A stretch of DNA of 28,892 nt, taken from Acidimicrobiia bacterium. Lineage in GTDB: Bacteria > Actinomycetota > Acidimicrobiia > Acidimicrobiales > Aldehydirespiratoraceae. A model generated the notes under the pieces. The model was not told where the DNA came from and did not search any database. It saw nothing but the letters and a program-made list of their open reading frames with translations. Shown here one piece after another: positions 7,612 to 14,689 of the stretch. Location: the NCBI GenBank assembly GCA_022824605.1, contig JAJDZO010000388.1, forward strand, positions 1 through 28,892, given 5' to 3'. How positions within the stretch are numbered: position 1 is the first letter of the stretch; the number at the start of each line of letters is the position of its first letter. The position numbers and the translations under genes were made by a program.

Positions 7612-9159
7612 TCACGCGCCCGCCGAGGGGACGAGACCCAGGCGATCGGCCAGTCCGATGCGCTGGAGCTTGCCGGTGGCGCCCTTGGGCAGCTCGTCGA
7701 GCACCAGGATCCGTCTCGGAACCTTGAACGCGGCGAGCGACTGCCCGACGAAACGGCGAAGCTCCCGCTCGTCGACGCGGCTGCCGGTGGCGGCCACCAC
7801 CGCGGCGGCGACCTCCTCGCCCAACTTCGGATGCGGCATGGCGAACGTGACCGCCTGGGCCACCGAGGGGTGGGCCAGGAGGGCCTCGTCCACCTCCAGC
7901 GGGGACACCTTCTCACCGCCGCGGTTGATCTGCTCCTTGAGGCGACCGGTGAGGAACAGGTAGCCGTCGTCGTCGAGGTAGCCCTCGTCGCCGGTGCGGA
8001 ACCAGCCGTCGGTGAACGCGGCCGCGTTGGCGTCCGGATTGTTCTCGTAGCCGTCGATCACGGTCGCGCCCTTGATCGACACCTCGCCCCGCTCGCCCGG
8101 CGACCGCGGACGGTTCCGGTCGTCGAGCACCGCCAGCTCGATCCCGGTGGGAACCCCGACCGAGCGCGGCTTGGCCACCGCGGGGGGCAGAGGATTGGCG
8201 CACATCTGGTGGGTGGCCTCGGTCATGCCGTAGGCCTCGATGACGGGAGCACCGAACAGACCTTCGAGATCGGTCAGCACCGGTGTCGGCAGCGACGCCG
8301 ACGACGACCTGACGAACCGCAAGCCGGCGGCCCGGGCGGCGTCACGGTGCCGCGCCGACCGCGACAGCACCATCTGATGCATGGTCGGCACGGCGGTGTA
8401 GTAGCTGGGCCGCAGCGCTTCGAGTTGGGCGAAGAACCGGAAGGCGTCGAAGCCCTCGGTGCAGGCGACCGCTCCGCCGGCCGACAACGGGGCCAGCAGT
8501 CCGGCCAGCAGGCCGTGGATGTGGAACAGCGGCATCACCTGCAACGACCGGTCGTTGGCATCCAGCGACAGCGACGCGGCGATGCCGGCAGCCGATTGGG
8601 CCAGGTTCCGCTGACGAAGCGGCACGATCTTGGGTCTTGAGGTGGTGCCGGAGGTGTGCAGGACCAGAGCCACCTCATCGGAGGTCGGTCGGGCCGGGGT
8701 CGCAGGCTCGCTGTCGGGCGACGAAGCGAGCAGGTCCATCGGGCCTGACCCGCCAGAAACCGAGCCGGTCAACGCCACATCCAGCACATCGGCTTCGGCG
8801 GTGAGGGCCGCGTCGCGGGCGTCGGAGCCTGTCTCGTCGGGTCGGGTGATTAGCGCTTTGGCACAGACGTCGTCGAGGTAGAAGCGAAGCTCGGAGGCTC
8901 GGTACTTGGGGTTGAGCGGCGCGGCGCAGCCCACGCAAGCGGCGGCCAGAAAAGCGATAGCCATCTCAGGACCGTTGGGCACGACGATGGCGATGCGGTC
9001 AGCCGGACCCAGGCCCAGGCTTCGCAGCCGGGCTGCGAGCCGGTCCACTTCAGCCCGCAGCTCGCCGTGGTTGAGCACCGAGCCGTCGGACGCGACGATC
9101 GCCGCGGAGTCATCGGCCCCGGCGTCAAGCAGCCCTCGCAGCGTGGTGGGCCGGGTCAT
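7612..9159 (-). CDS. Acyl-CoA synthetase, oxalyl-CoA synthetase (AAE3/PCS60)-like
   Basis: 515-residue AMP-forming acid:CoA ligase. The P-loop is TSGTTSRPK (169-177); the adenylate-binding motif is YGMTEATH (310-317); TGD (DGWFRTGDEGYLDDDGY) and the hinge GRLKEQINRGGEK follow. The catalytic lysine is in PKGATGKLQR near the C-terminus. Several phrases match plant AAE3 and yeast PCS60 oxalyl-CoA synthetases closely: MPLFHIHGLLAGLLAPL (209-225), YYTAVPTMHQ (253-262), IEAYGMTEATHQM and GGEKVSPLEVDEALL. Oxalate, or another small dicarboxylate, is therefore the best substrate guess, ahead of fatty acids. Its ATG at 9159 overlaps the stop of the reductase gene as ATGA, so the two are co-translated. 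No formyl- or oxalyl-CoA decarboxylase is visible in the window. Confidence 0.85.
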   Translation of the reverse strand: MTRPTTLRGLLDAGADDSAAIVASDGSVLNHGELRAEVDRLAARLRSLGLGPADRIAIVVPNGPEMAIAFLAAACVGCAAPLNPKYRASELRFYLDDVCAKALITRPDETGSDARDAALTAEADVLDVALTGSVSGGSGPMDLLASSPDSEPATPARPTSDEVALVLHTSGTTSRPKIVPLRQRNLAQSAAGIAASLSLDANDRSLQVMPLFHIHGLLAGLLAPLSAGGAVACTEGFDAFRFFAQLEALRPSYYTAVPTMHQMVLSRSARHRDAARAAGLRFVRSSSASLPTPVLTDLEGLFGAPVIEAYGMTEATHQMCANPLPPAVAKPRSVGVPTGIELAVLDDRNRPRSPGERGEVSIKGATVIDGYENNPDANAAAFTDGWFRTGDEGYLDDDGYLFLTGRLKEQINRGGEKVSPLEVDEALLAHPSVAQAVTFAMPHPKLGEEVAAAVVAATGSRVDERELRRFVGQSLAAFKVPRRILVLDELPKGATGKLQRIGLADRLGLVPSAGA

Positions 9160-10139
9160 GAGTCCAAGGTGAGGCGGTGGTTGAGCAGCGAGGTGAGGCT
9201 GTAGACGGTGCTGATGGCCGGGGTGGGCACTCCGGTGAGTTCGCCCAGTTCAACGAACACTCCGACCAGCGGATCGAGCTCGAGCGGCCGCCCGGCCTCC
9301 GCGTCCTGGAGCATCGAGGTCTTGTGCTCGCCCACCGCCTCGGCACCGGCAATACGACGCTCGACGCTTATTCGGATGCTCACCCCTAGTGCCTCGGCGA
9401 TCTGGCCGGCCTCGGTCATCATCCGCGCCGCTAGATCCCGGGTGGCCGGCGTCCGGCAGATCTCCGCCAGCGTGGCGCCGGTGAGGGCGCTGATCGGGTT
9501 GAAGGCCAGGTTGCCCCACGCCTTCACCCACAGGTGCGAGCGGATGTCGGTAAGCACCCGTGACTTGAACCCCGCGGCGGCGAACGCGTCCGCCAGTTCC
9601 CTGGCCCGGTCGGACTTGGTGCCGTCGAGTTCGCCCACCGGGAAGCGGTCGCCCTCCACATGGGTGATCACGCCGGGCGCGGTCTTCTCCGCGGCCGGGT
9701 AGGCGATGCATGCCACGATGCGTTCGGGCGCCACCGCGGCTGAGATCGTGGCGTCCGGGTCCAGAGACTTGAGCCGGTGCCCGTCGTGGGGGCCGCCGTG
9801 GCGCTCGAAGTACCACCACCCGATGCCGTTCTGCAAAGGCACGACAGTGGTGTCGTCGTTGCACAGACCTTCGAGTTGGTGGGCCACCGCCGCGATCTGG
9901 TGGGCCTTGAGGGCGAGGATCACCGTGTCGTGGGTGCCCAAGGCTGTGAAGTCGTCAGAAGCCGCGATTCCGGCGGCCACCGAGGTGGAGCCGTCCAGCT
10001 CCACAAGCTTGAGTCCGTCGCACCGGATGGCGTCGAGGTGCTCGCCCCGGGCGATGACGCTCACGTCCTGGCCCGCTGCCGACAGCCGCACAGCCAGCAT
10101 GCCGCCGATGGCGCCGGCACCCACCACGCAGATCCTCAC
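9156..10139 (-). CDS. Ketopantoate reductase family NADPH-dependent dehydrogenase
   Basis: 327-residue 2-dehydropantoate 2-reductase-family enzyme. The Rossmann motif GAGAIGG is at the extreme N-terminus (VRICVVGAGAIGGMLAVRL). The central part has VVPLQNGIGW, and the C-terminal ApbA_C domain has the conserved HLWVKAWGNLAFNPISALTG and KTSMLQDAEAGRPLELD stretches that carry the catalytic lysine and the acid-binding residues. The GTG at 10139 is chosen because the Rossmann strand starts directly after it; an ATG at 10169 would add ten residues but sits four bases from a GTATAC palindrome. True PanE serves pantothenate synthesis; here the operon with a CoA ligase inside a catabolic island suggests a different 2-keto or 2-hydroxy acid substrate. 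Confidence 0.85.
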   Translation of the reverse strand: MRICVVGAGAIGGMLAVRLSAAGQDVSVIARGEHLDAIRCDGLKLVELDGSTSVAAGIAASDDFTALGTHDTVILALKAHQIAAVAHQLEGLCNDDTTVVPLQNGIGWWYFERHGGPHDGHRLKSLDPDATISAAVAPERIVACIAYPAAEKTAPGVITHVEGDRFPVGELDGTKSDRARELADAFAAAGFKSRVLTDIRSHLWVKAWGNLAFNPISALTGATLAEICRTPATRDLAARMMTEAGQIAEALGVSIRISVERRIAGAEAVGEHKTSMLQDAEAGRPLELDPLVGVFVELGELTGVPTPAISTVYSLTSLLNHRLTLDS

Positions 10140-10172
10140 CGCGACAGTGTGCCACCCGAATCGCTGCAAACG

Positions 10173-10178
10173 GTATAC
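10173..10178. promoter_or_regulatory. GTATAC palindrome upstream of the reductase/ligase operon
   Basis: Read on the minus strand it is GCTGTATACCG, 34 bases before the reductase GTG at 10139. Same core as the seven other copies; the flank matches the copy at 25382-25387 (CTGTATACC). Confidence 0.5.
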
Positions 10179-10201
10179 AGCCGGTTCAGCGCCAGACGCG
10201 G

Positions 10202-10235
10202 CAGTGCCGAGACCCGGGGGAAGGTCTCGGCACTG
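10202..10235. terminator. Perfect 13-bp hairpin
   Basis: CAGTGCCGAGACC (10202-10214) pairs perfectly with 10223-10235 around an eight-base loop. No T tract follows on either strand, which is common for high-GC actinobacterial terminators. It sits 24 bases above the operator-like site of the reductase operon, so it may end read-through from the amidohydrolase operon. Confidence 0.5.
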
Positions 10236-10458
10236 TTGGGCTGGAGTGATCTCAGGTTCGCACGCGCGGGTAAGAACTCCGCGAGAGACCCCCCGGCGGG
10301 CGGAGGGCGCTTCCGCGAGCTCCGACTGGCCTCACCGGGCTCCGCCCTAAGATTCGGCCAGGTCGGACTCGCTGCGCCCCTCCACCCGCCTATGGGATCG
10401 CGCTGTAGCGGCCGGGAATCCCGCCGCTGCTCGCCAGGCCGGGGGGTGGCGACGAGTC

Positions 10459-10498
10459 AGATGACCGACGAATAGGGCGAAGCCCGTGTCGGTCATCT
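10459..10498 (-). terminator. Hairpin after the amidohydrolase operon
   Basis: AGATGACCGAC (10459-10469) pairs with GTCGGTCATCT (10488-10498); inside the loop, GGGC (10475-10478) and GCCC (10482-10485) form a second short stem. It begins about 70 bases after the amidohydrolase stop in the direction of transcription. It is a likely terminator, without a T tract. Confidence 0.5.
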
Positions 10499-10566
10499 CG
10501 GCTCGACGACAGGACCCGCCGGCCGGGACAACCCAACCCACCAGGCCGGGACGGGCGTGTCGAGGG

Positions 10567-11961
10567 TCAGACGACTGGCCAGCGGGGGACGGCGTACTGG
10601 GATAGGCCGGTGCGCTCGGCTGCGGCTGCGGCCGCTTCGCGGCCTCGGGCCATCACGGCTCGGGCGTCGAGGTTGACGAACTCGCCGCCCTCCACGATCA
10701 CGTTGCCGTCGATCACCACCGTGTGGACCGAATCGCCGCTCACGCCGTGTCCCAGATTCGACAGCGGATTGTGAAGCGGAACCCATTCGGGACGGTCCAG
10801 GTCGAACAGCAGGAAGTCGGCGCGCTTGCCTGCCTCCAGCGAACCGACCTCGTCGTCCCACAGCACCGAGCGGGCGCCGTCGATGGTGAGATGCTCCAGG
10901 ATGGTCTCGGCCGGCATGATCGACGCGTCCTCGAAGATGTCACGGTAGACCCGGAAGTACTGGGCGATACGCAGGATGTCGGTGGTGTGCGAGCAGGCGC
11001 CGATGTCGGTGCCCACGCCCACAGTCACGCCCCGCTCCAGCAGCTTCAGGTGGGTGGCCCGCTGCAGACCGCCCCAACCGAACACCGCGCTGGCGGTGGG
11101 GCACATCGACACCTTGACGTCTCGCTCGGCCAGCAGATCGCACTCGTCTTCGGTGAGGAAGTGGCAATGCACCAGTTGCACGTTCGGGCCGAGCACGCCG
11201 TTGCGTTCGTAGCGGGCGATGGGAAGCTCACCGTCGAACACCCGCTGGTGATGCTCAACCGAGTCGCGGTTGGAGATCATGTGCGACACGATGCCGGTGC
11301 CGTGCTCGCGGGCCAGGTCGGCGACCGAGCGGCACAGCCGATCCGAGACCATGCGTTCGGTCCGCAACGAGAACCAGGGCCGTACCCGTCCGCCGGCCGC
11401 GCCGGTTTGGGACTCCACGAAAGCCAGTCCATCGGCGATGGCGTCGTCGGTGGTGGAGTCGAAACTGCCCGGCATGGCCCGACCCCCGGCCATGTCGGTG
11501 AGCGAGCGGGCCAGCACCGCCCGACAGCCGATCTCCTCGACGGCCCGGGCCGAGTTCTCGGGATTCTGCGAACCCGGATCGCACACCGTGGTGGTTCCGT
11601 GACGGACCGACTCCAGCAGGGCGCACATGGCGGCCAGATAGGCCTCGTCGTCGGTGACGCCGGCCTCCATCGGGTAGCACCGGTCATGGAGGAAGACCTT
11701 CAACGGCACGTCATCGCCGAGGCCCCGCACGAAGAACGGAGCCAGGTGCTGGTGGTTGTCGACGAATCCGGGGGTGATAAGCCGGCCGCGGGCATCGATG
11801 ACGCGGACCGCCTCCCGATAGCCGGCCTCCTCCACATCGGCGGTGGGGCCGACCGCCTTGATCTCGCCTCCGTCCACGGCCAGCGCCCCGCCGCGCACCA
11901 TCCGGCGCTCGGGGTCCATGGTGATGAGCCAGTCAGCGTTGCGAACCAGCAAGTCGATCAT
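10567..11961 (-). CDS. Amidohydrolase, ATZ/TRZ deaminase-like
   Basis: 464-residue metal-dependent hydrolase of the amidohydrolase superfamily, nearest in pattern to the ATZ/TRZ and SsnA/MtaD deaminases and chlorohydrolases. The N-terminal beta domain (IDLLVRNADWLITMD, GGEIKAVGP) precedes the metal motif GFVDNHQHL (His70, His72). Further ligand candidates are His227 in VSHMIS, His265/His267 in LVHCHFLTEDE and Asp319 in GVGTDIGACSH. The C-terminal beta domain has the usual GSLEAGKRADFLLFDLD. The ATG at 11961 overlaps the SDR gene's stop as ATGA; a longer frame to 12030 reads into that gene. It should remove ammonia, or open a ring, from an N-containing intermediate. Exact substrate is unknown. 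Confidence 0.85.
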   Translation of the reverse strand: MIDLLVRNADWLITMDPERRMVRGGALAVDGGEIKAVGPTADVEEAGYREAVRVIDARGRLITPGFVDNHQHLAPFFVRGLGDDVPLKVFLHDRCYPMEAGVTDDEAYLAAMCALLESVRHGTTTVCDPGSQNPENSARAVEEIGCRAVLARSLTDMAGGRAMPGSFDSTTDDAIADGLAFVESQTGAAGGRVRPWFSLRTERMVSDRLCRSVADLAREHGTGIVSHMISNRDSVEHHQRVFDGELPIARYERNGVLGPNVQLVHCHFLTEDECDLLAERDVKVSMCPTASAVFGWGGLQRATHLKLLERGVTVGVGTDIGACSHTTDILRIAQYFRVYRDIFEDASIMPAETILEHLTIDGARSVLWDDEVGSLEAGKRADFLLFDLDRPEWVPLHNPLSNLGHGVSGDSVHTVVIDGNVIVEGGEFVNLDARAVMARGREAAAAAAERTGLSQYAVPRWPVV

Positions 11962-12905
11962 CCGCTCAACCCTCTCAGCTCGTAGGCGTAGTGGCTCAAG
12001 CCGGCGTCCATGTCGAAGGCGGGCTTCCAACCGAGCACGGCCTCGGCTCGCGACAGGTCGAGCGGGTCACCGGCGGACACCGCGGGAGGCGACCCGGGGA
12101 TCACCTGCACCTTCAGGTCGCCGCAGACTCTTCGAGCCGCAGCCACCAGATCGTCGAACGAGGTGATGGTGCCCGTGCCGATGTTGAGGACCGCGGGTTC
12201 GGCCAGGTCCACGGTGGCGACCAAGTCGACAGCGCGGCCCACATCTAGGTCGTACACGTACTCGAAGTCCATGGTGTGTTCCTGCTTGACGAAGGCGGTC
12301 CGACCCGCCAGCCCGGCCTCAAGCAGGGCCTGGATCTTCGACCCGAAGGAGCCCCCCTCGAAGTGCCCATAGCCGTAGGCGTTGGCTGGTCTCAGGATGG
12401 CCAGCTCGAAACCGAACTCCTTCTGGTAGCTCTCGGCGGCCAGTTCCTTGATGACCTTAGAGTTGCCGTAGGCCCGCCCAGGCCCTCGGGGCGCGTCCTC
12501 GGTGACCGGGGCGCCCCGAGCCAGACGACGGTCGTACACCGCGAAGCTGCTGACGTGAACCAGACGGCGCACCCTGGCGAGCCGCACCGCTTCCAGCACG
12601 TTGATCGTGCCGGTGACGTTGACCTCGAGCCCGGTGTAGAGCGGGCGCGACACGCTGTCGCCGATCAATCCGGCGGTGTGCACCACCGTCTCCACCTTGT
12701 GCTCCCGCATGGCCGCCACCACGGCCGACAGATCCCGGATGTCGGCCTTCACGGTGGGAATGTCGGCCGCGATCGGGCCGAGGCGCGAATGCAGGTACTC
12801 GGGCCGGTGATGCAGGTCCAGGAAGACAACCGACTCGCCCCGCTGCAAAGCACAGCGGGCAAACGACGTGCCCACCAGCCCGATCCCGGTCACCAGTGTG
12901 GTCAC
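11958..12905 (-). CDS. NAD-dependent epimerase/dehydratase (extended SDR)
   Basis: 315-residue extended short-chain dehydrogenase. The nucleotide-binding motif is TGIGLVG at the N-terminus. HTAGLIGDS and VNVTGTINVLEA follow, then VSSFAVYD and the catalytic YGNSK (YxxxK) motif. The C-terminal part has LNIGTGTITSFDDLVAAAR and AEAVLGWKPAFDMDAGL, typical of UDP-sugar epimerase relatives. GTG at 12905 is the start. In a catabolic operon it may act on a hydroxy or keto intermediate rather than a nucleotide sugar. The partial gene at 28602-28892 belongs to the same family, and its ending (SRRDLGYEVEYPMGKAVADY) is similar in layout. It follows RidA by 43 bases and overlaps the amidohydrolase by four. 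Confidence 0.85.
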   Translation of the reverse strand: MTTLVTGIGLVGTSFARCALQRGESVVFLDLHHRPEYLHSRLGPIAADIPTVKADIRDLSAVVAAMREHKVETVVHTAGLIGDSVSRPLYTGLEVNVTGTINVLEAVRLARVRRLVHVSSFAVYDRRLARGAPVTEDAPRGPGRAYGNSKVIKELAAESYQKEFGFELAILRPANAYGYGHFEGGSFGSKIQALLEAGLAGRTAFVKQEHTMDFEYVYDLDVGRAVDLVATVDLAEPAVLNIGTGTITSFDDLVAAARRVCGDLKVQVIPGSPPAVSAGDPLDLSRAEAVLGWKPAFDMDAGLSHYAYELRGLSG

Positions 12906-12948
12906 AACCGCCTCCTCTCTCCTGGCCCGCTCCCGGTCAAGAGCGCGG

Positions 12949-13431
12949 TCATCGGTCCGACACCTCGAACTCGCCGCTTATCTCGACCGGCTGCTGGCGG
13001 GGCAGGCTGGCCATGCCCACCGCGGCACGGGCGTGGCAGCCCCGCTCTGGGCCGAACAGGTTGAAGAACAGGTCGGAGGCACCATCGATGACTCTGGGCA
13101 TCAGATCGAACTCCGGGGTGCAGTTCACCATGCCCATGAGCCGCACAACCCTGGTGACTCGATCCAGGTCGCCCAGCGCGGCCCGCAGGGTGGCCAGGAT
13201 GGACAGCCCGCAGGCCATGGCCACCTCGTAGCCCTCATCGACGGACACATCCGCGCCGAGCTTTCCCTGGCGCACGATGTCCATCCCGGGATGGTGAGGG
13301 CCGTGACCCGATACGAACATCACCGCGCCGACCTGCACGCATCCCTGGCGGTTGTCGCGGGGAAACTGTCGCGGCTCGGGCAGGGTCAGGCCCATCGCAG
13401 CCAGCTTGGCCTCGATCACACCGGAGGGCAT
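12949..13431 (-). CDS. RidA/YjgF family protein
   Basis: 160-residue member of the RidA (YjgF/YER057c/UK114) family. VMFVSGHGPHHPG corresponds to the family's FxSGxxP region, ATLRAALGDLDRVTRVVRLMGMVN to the central helix and strand, and HARAAVGMASLP carries the conserved arginine that holds the carboxylate of 2-iminoacids or enamines. It is longer than classic RidA (about 130). ATG at 13431 is chosen; it overlaps the end of a duplicated copy of the monooxygenase tail as TGATG. Within this operon RidA would hydrolyse an enamine or imine made by the neighbouring oxidative enzymes, as 2-aminomuconate deaminase does in other pathways. That role is inference. Confidence 0.85.
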   Translation of the reverse strand: MPSGVIEAKLAAMGLTLPEPRQFPRDNRQGCVQVGAVMFVSGHGPHHPGMDIVRQGKLGADVSVDEGYEVAMACGLSILATLRAALGDLDRVTRVVRLMGMVNCTPEFDLMPRVIDGASDLFFNLFGPERGCHARAAVGMASLPRQQPVEISGEFEVSDR

Positions 13432-13530
13432 CAGGCGATCTCCGCCGCATCGCGCACGCCAGAAATGAGCGACGCCCACATCAGTCGATCTCCGCCGCTT
13501 CTCGCACGCTGGCAATGAGCGACGCCCGCA
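13431..13530. repeat. 50-bp tandem duplication at the monooxygenase/RidA junction
   Basis: 13431-13480 is an imperfect copy of 13481-13530 (about 42 of 50 positions agree by eye). The second unit encodes the last 16 codons and stop of the FAD monooxygenase (ASLIASVREAAEID); the first, outside the gene, still reads ASLISGVRDAAEIA and a stop in the same frame layout. That stop overlaps the RidA ATG as TGATG, and the true stop is followed by the same TGATG string. Confidence 0.85.
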
Positions 13531-14689
13531 GTAGGAACTCCCGGGCCAGAACGGGGTCGTCGGCCGCGCGCCGCAGCTCGTCGCGATTACGACGCCGAGC
13601 CTGCGGGTCGGCCTCAGCCATCAGCTTCTTGTTGCGGATGGTGATGGCCTGAACATGGGCCACGGCCACATGGCGTCGCTGGCGGACGTAACGGTCGAGC
13701 ACCTCGTCGCCGCTGTCTCGCCTGAGCACCAACGACAGCTTGGCAGCCAGGTTCACCGCGTCGTGTATCCCGCTGTTCATGCCCATGGCGCCGATAGGGC
13801 TGTTGACATGGGCGGCGTCGCCGGCCAGCAACACCCGTCCCGCCCGGAACGTGGCCGCCACCCGCTGATGCACGGTGTAGAGCGACTTGGACGCCACCTC
13901 ATAGGGCTCGCCGATCGGATGGAACCGCTGCAGCCCCGCCTCGACGGCACCGGCATCGAGAAGCGCATCCGGGTCGGCACCGACATCGGCGGGCAGCACC
14001 ACCCTCCAACAGTCGGGCCACTTGAACAGGTTGGCCCACTCCTGCGGGTCGAGGATGTAGTTGCGCAGACCGTAGGGGTGCACCGAGTCGAAGTCGAACA
14101 CCACGCTGAGCGTCATCGTGCGGTCGGGGAAGGCGAAACCCTCGAACTGGATGCCGAGTTGCTTGCGCACGATGCTGTGGGCTCCCTCGCACCCCACAAG
14201 ATGAGTGCCCCGCAGTTCTTCACGCTCGCCGTCGGCCGTCTCAACGACCGCGGTGACGGTGTCGCCATCGGACGTGAATCCGACGAGTTCGGTACCGACA
14301 CGGACCTCGATCAGATCGCTGTCCGAAGCCAACTTCAGGGCCTCTTCTATGAGCTTCAGGCGGTCGCACTGCAGGGCGTGAGGGAAGCGGGTGTCGCCCG
14401 CCAGCACGGCGTGATCGAAAACGGCGATGGGCTCGGGGTCGCCGCGCTCCCAGTAGTGCACCAACGGCGCCACCAGCCCTCGGCGCTCGAGGCGGCGGTA
14501 GAGGCCGATGTCGTCGAGCATCTCCAGCGTGGCCGCGTGGATGGTGCCGGCCCTACGGACCTGATCGAGGAGATCGACCAGCTGCTCAACTACGGTCACC
14601 CGGTGGCCGAGGCGAGCCAGCGACAGCGCCAGCACCAGCCCCACAGGACCGGCGCCGGCGATCAGAACGCGGTCGTCAGCGGCTGCCAC
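13481..14689 (-). CDS. FAD-dependent monooxygenase (class A flavoprotein hydroxylase family)
   Basis: 402-residue flavoprotein hydroxylase of the PHBH/MhpA type. The FAD-binding GxGxxG motif is VLIAGAGPVGL (about residues 8-18). The second conserved site, normally D-G, reads GCEGAHSIVRKQLG (about 166-179), with Glu replacing Asp. The third is RVLLAGDAAHVNSPIGAMGMNSGIHDAVNLAAKL (about 285-318), a textbook GD motif. There is no C-terminal thioredoxin-like domain. It should use NAD(P)H and oxygen to hydroxylate an aromatic or heteroaromatic ring. The start may be GTG at 14689 or TTG at 14692; either overlaps the VOC gene end by more than ten bases. Tight linkage to the VOC, RidA, SDR and amidohydrolase genes suggests ring hydroxylation followed by cleavage and deamination. 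Confidence 0.87.
   Translation of the reverse strand: MAAADDRVLIAGAGPVGLVLALSLARLGHRVTVVEQLVDLLDQVRRAGTIHAATLEMLDDIGLYRRLERRGLVAPLVHYWERGDPEPIAVFDHAVLAGDTRFPHALQCDRLKLIEEALKLASDSDLIEVRVGTELVGFTSDGDTVTAVVETADGEREELRGTHLVGCEGAHSIVRKQLGIQFEGFAFPDRTMTLSVVFDFDSVHPYGLRNYILDPQEWANLFKWPDCWRVVLPADVGADPDALLDAGAVEAGLQRFHPIGEPYEVASKSLYTVHQRVAATFRAGRVLLAGDAAHVNSPIGAMGMNSGIHDAVNLAAKLSLVLRRDSGDEVLDRYVRQRRHVAVAHVQAITIRNKKLMAEADPQARRRNRDELRRAADDPVLAREFLLRASLIASVREAAEID

Larger units (their letters stand above)
10140..10566. other. Gene-free 427-base gap with hairpins and one operator-like site
   Basis: This stretch separates the reductase/ligase operon from the end of the amidohydrolase gene, all on the minus strand. 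Short minus-strand frames inside it show no codon bias or family resemblance. It holds a GTATAC palindrome (10173-10178), a perfect 13-base-pair hairpin (10202-10235), a GC-rich stretch of inverted repeats around 10280-10440, and an 11-base-pair hairpin (10459-10498). The two strong hairpins probably insulate the two operons. Confidence 0.6.

Noticed and set aside
7510..8640. Plus-strand frame of 376 codons opposite the CoA ligase
   Set aside because: No recognisable motif; the opposite strand encodes a ligase with all catalytic motifs.
10392..10496. Short minus-strand frame starting MTDTGFALFVGHL in the 10140-10566 gap
   Set aside because: The start of this frame is formed by the 10459-10498 hairpin and the rest is Arg/Ala-rich with no RBS; a structural element explains it better.
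10723..11985. Plus-strand frame of 420 codons opposite the amidohydrolase
   Set aside because: Antisense to a gene with complete metal-binding motifs; its composition is that of a shadow frame.
11958..13431. Pyrimidine Rut pathway (RutB/RutC-like pairing of the isochorismatase-family and RidA genes)
   Set aside because: The RutA-type luciferase-family monooxygenase and RutD/RutE are absent, and the two genes are in separate units 4 kb apart.
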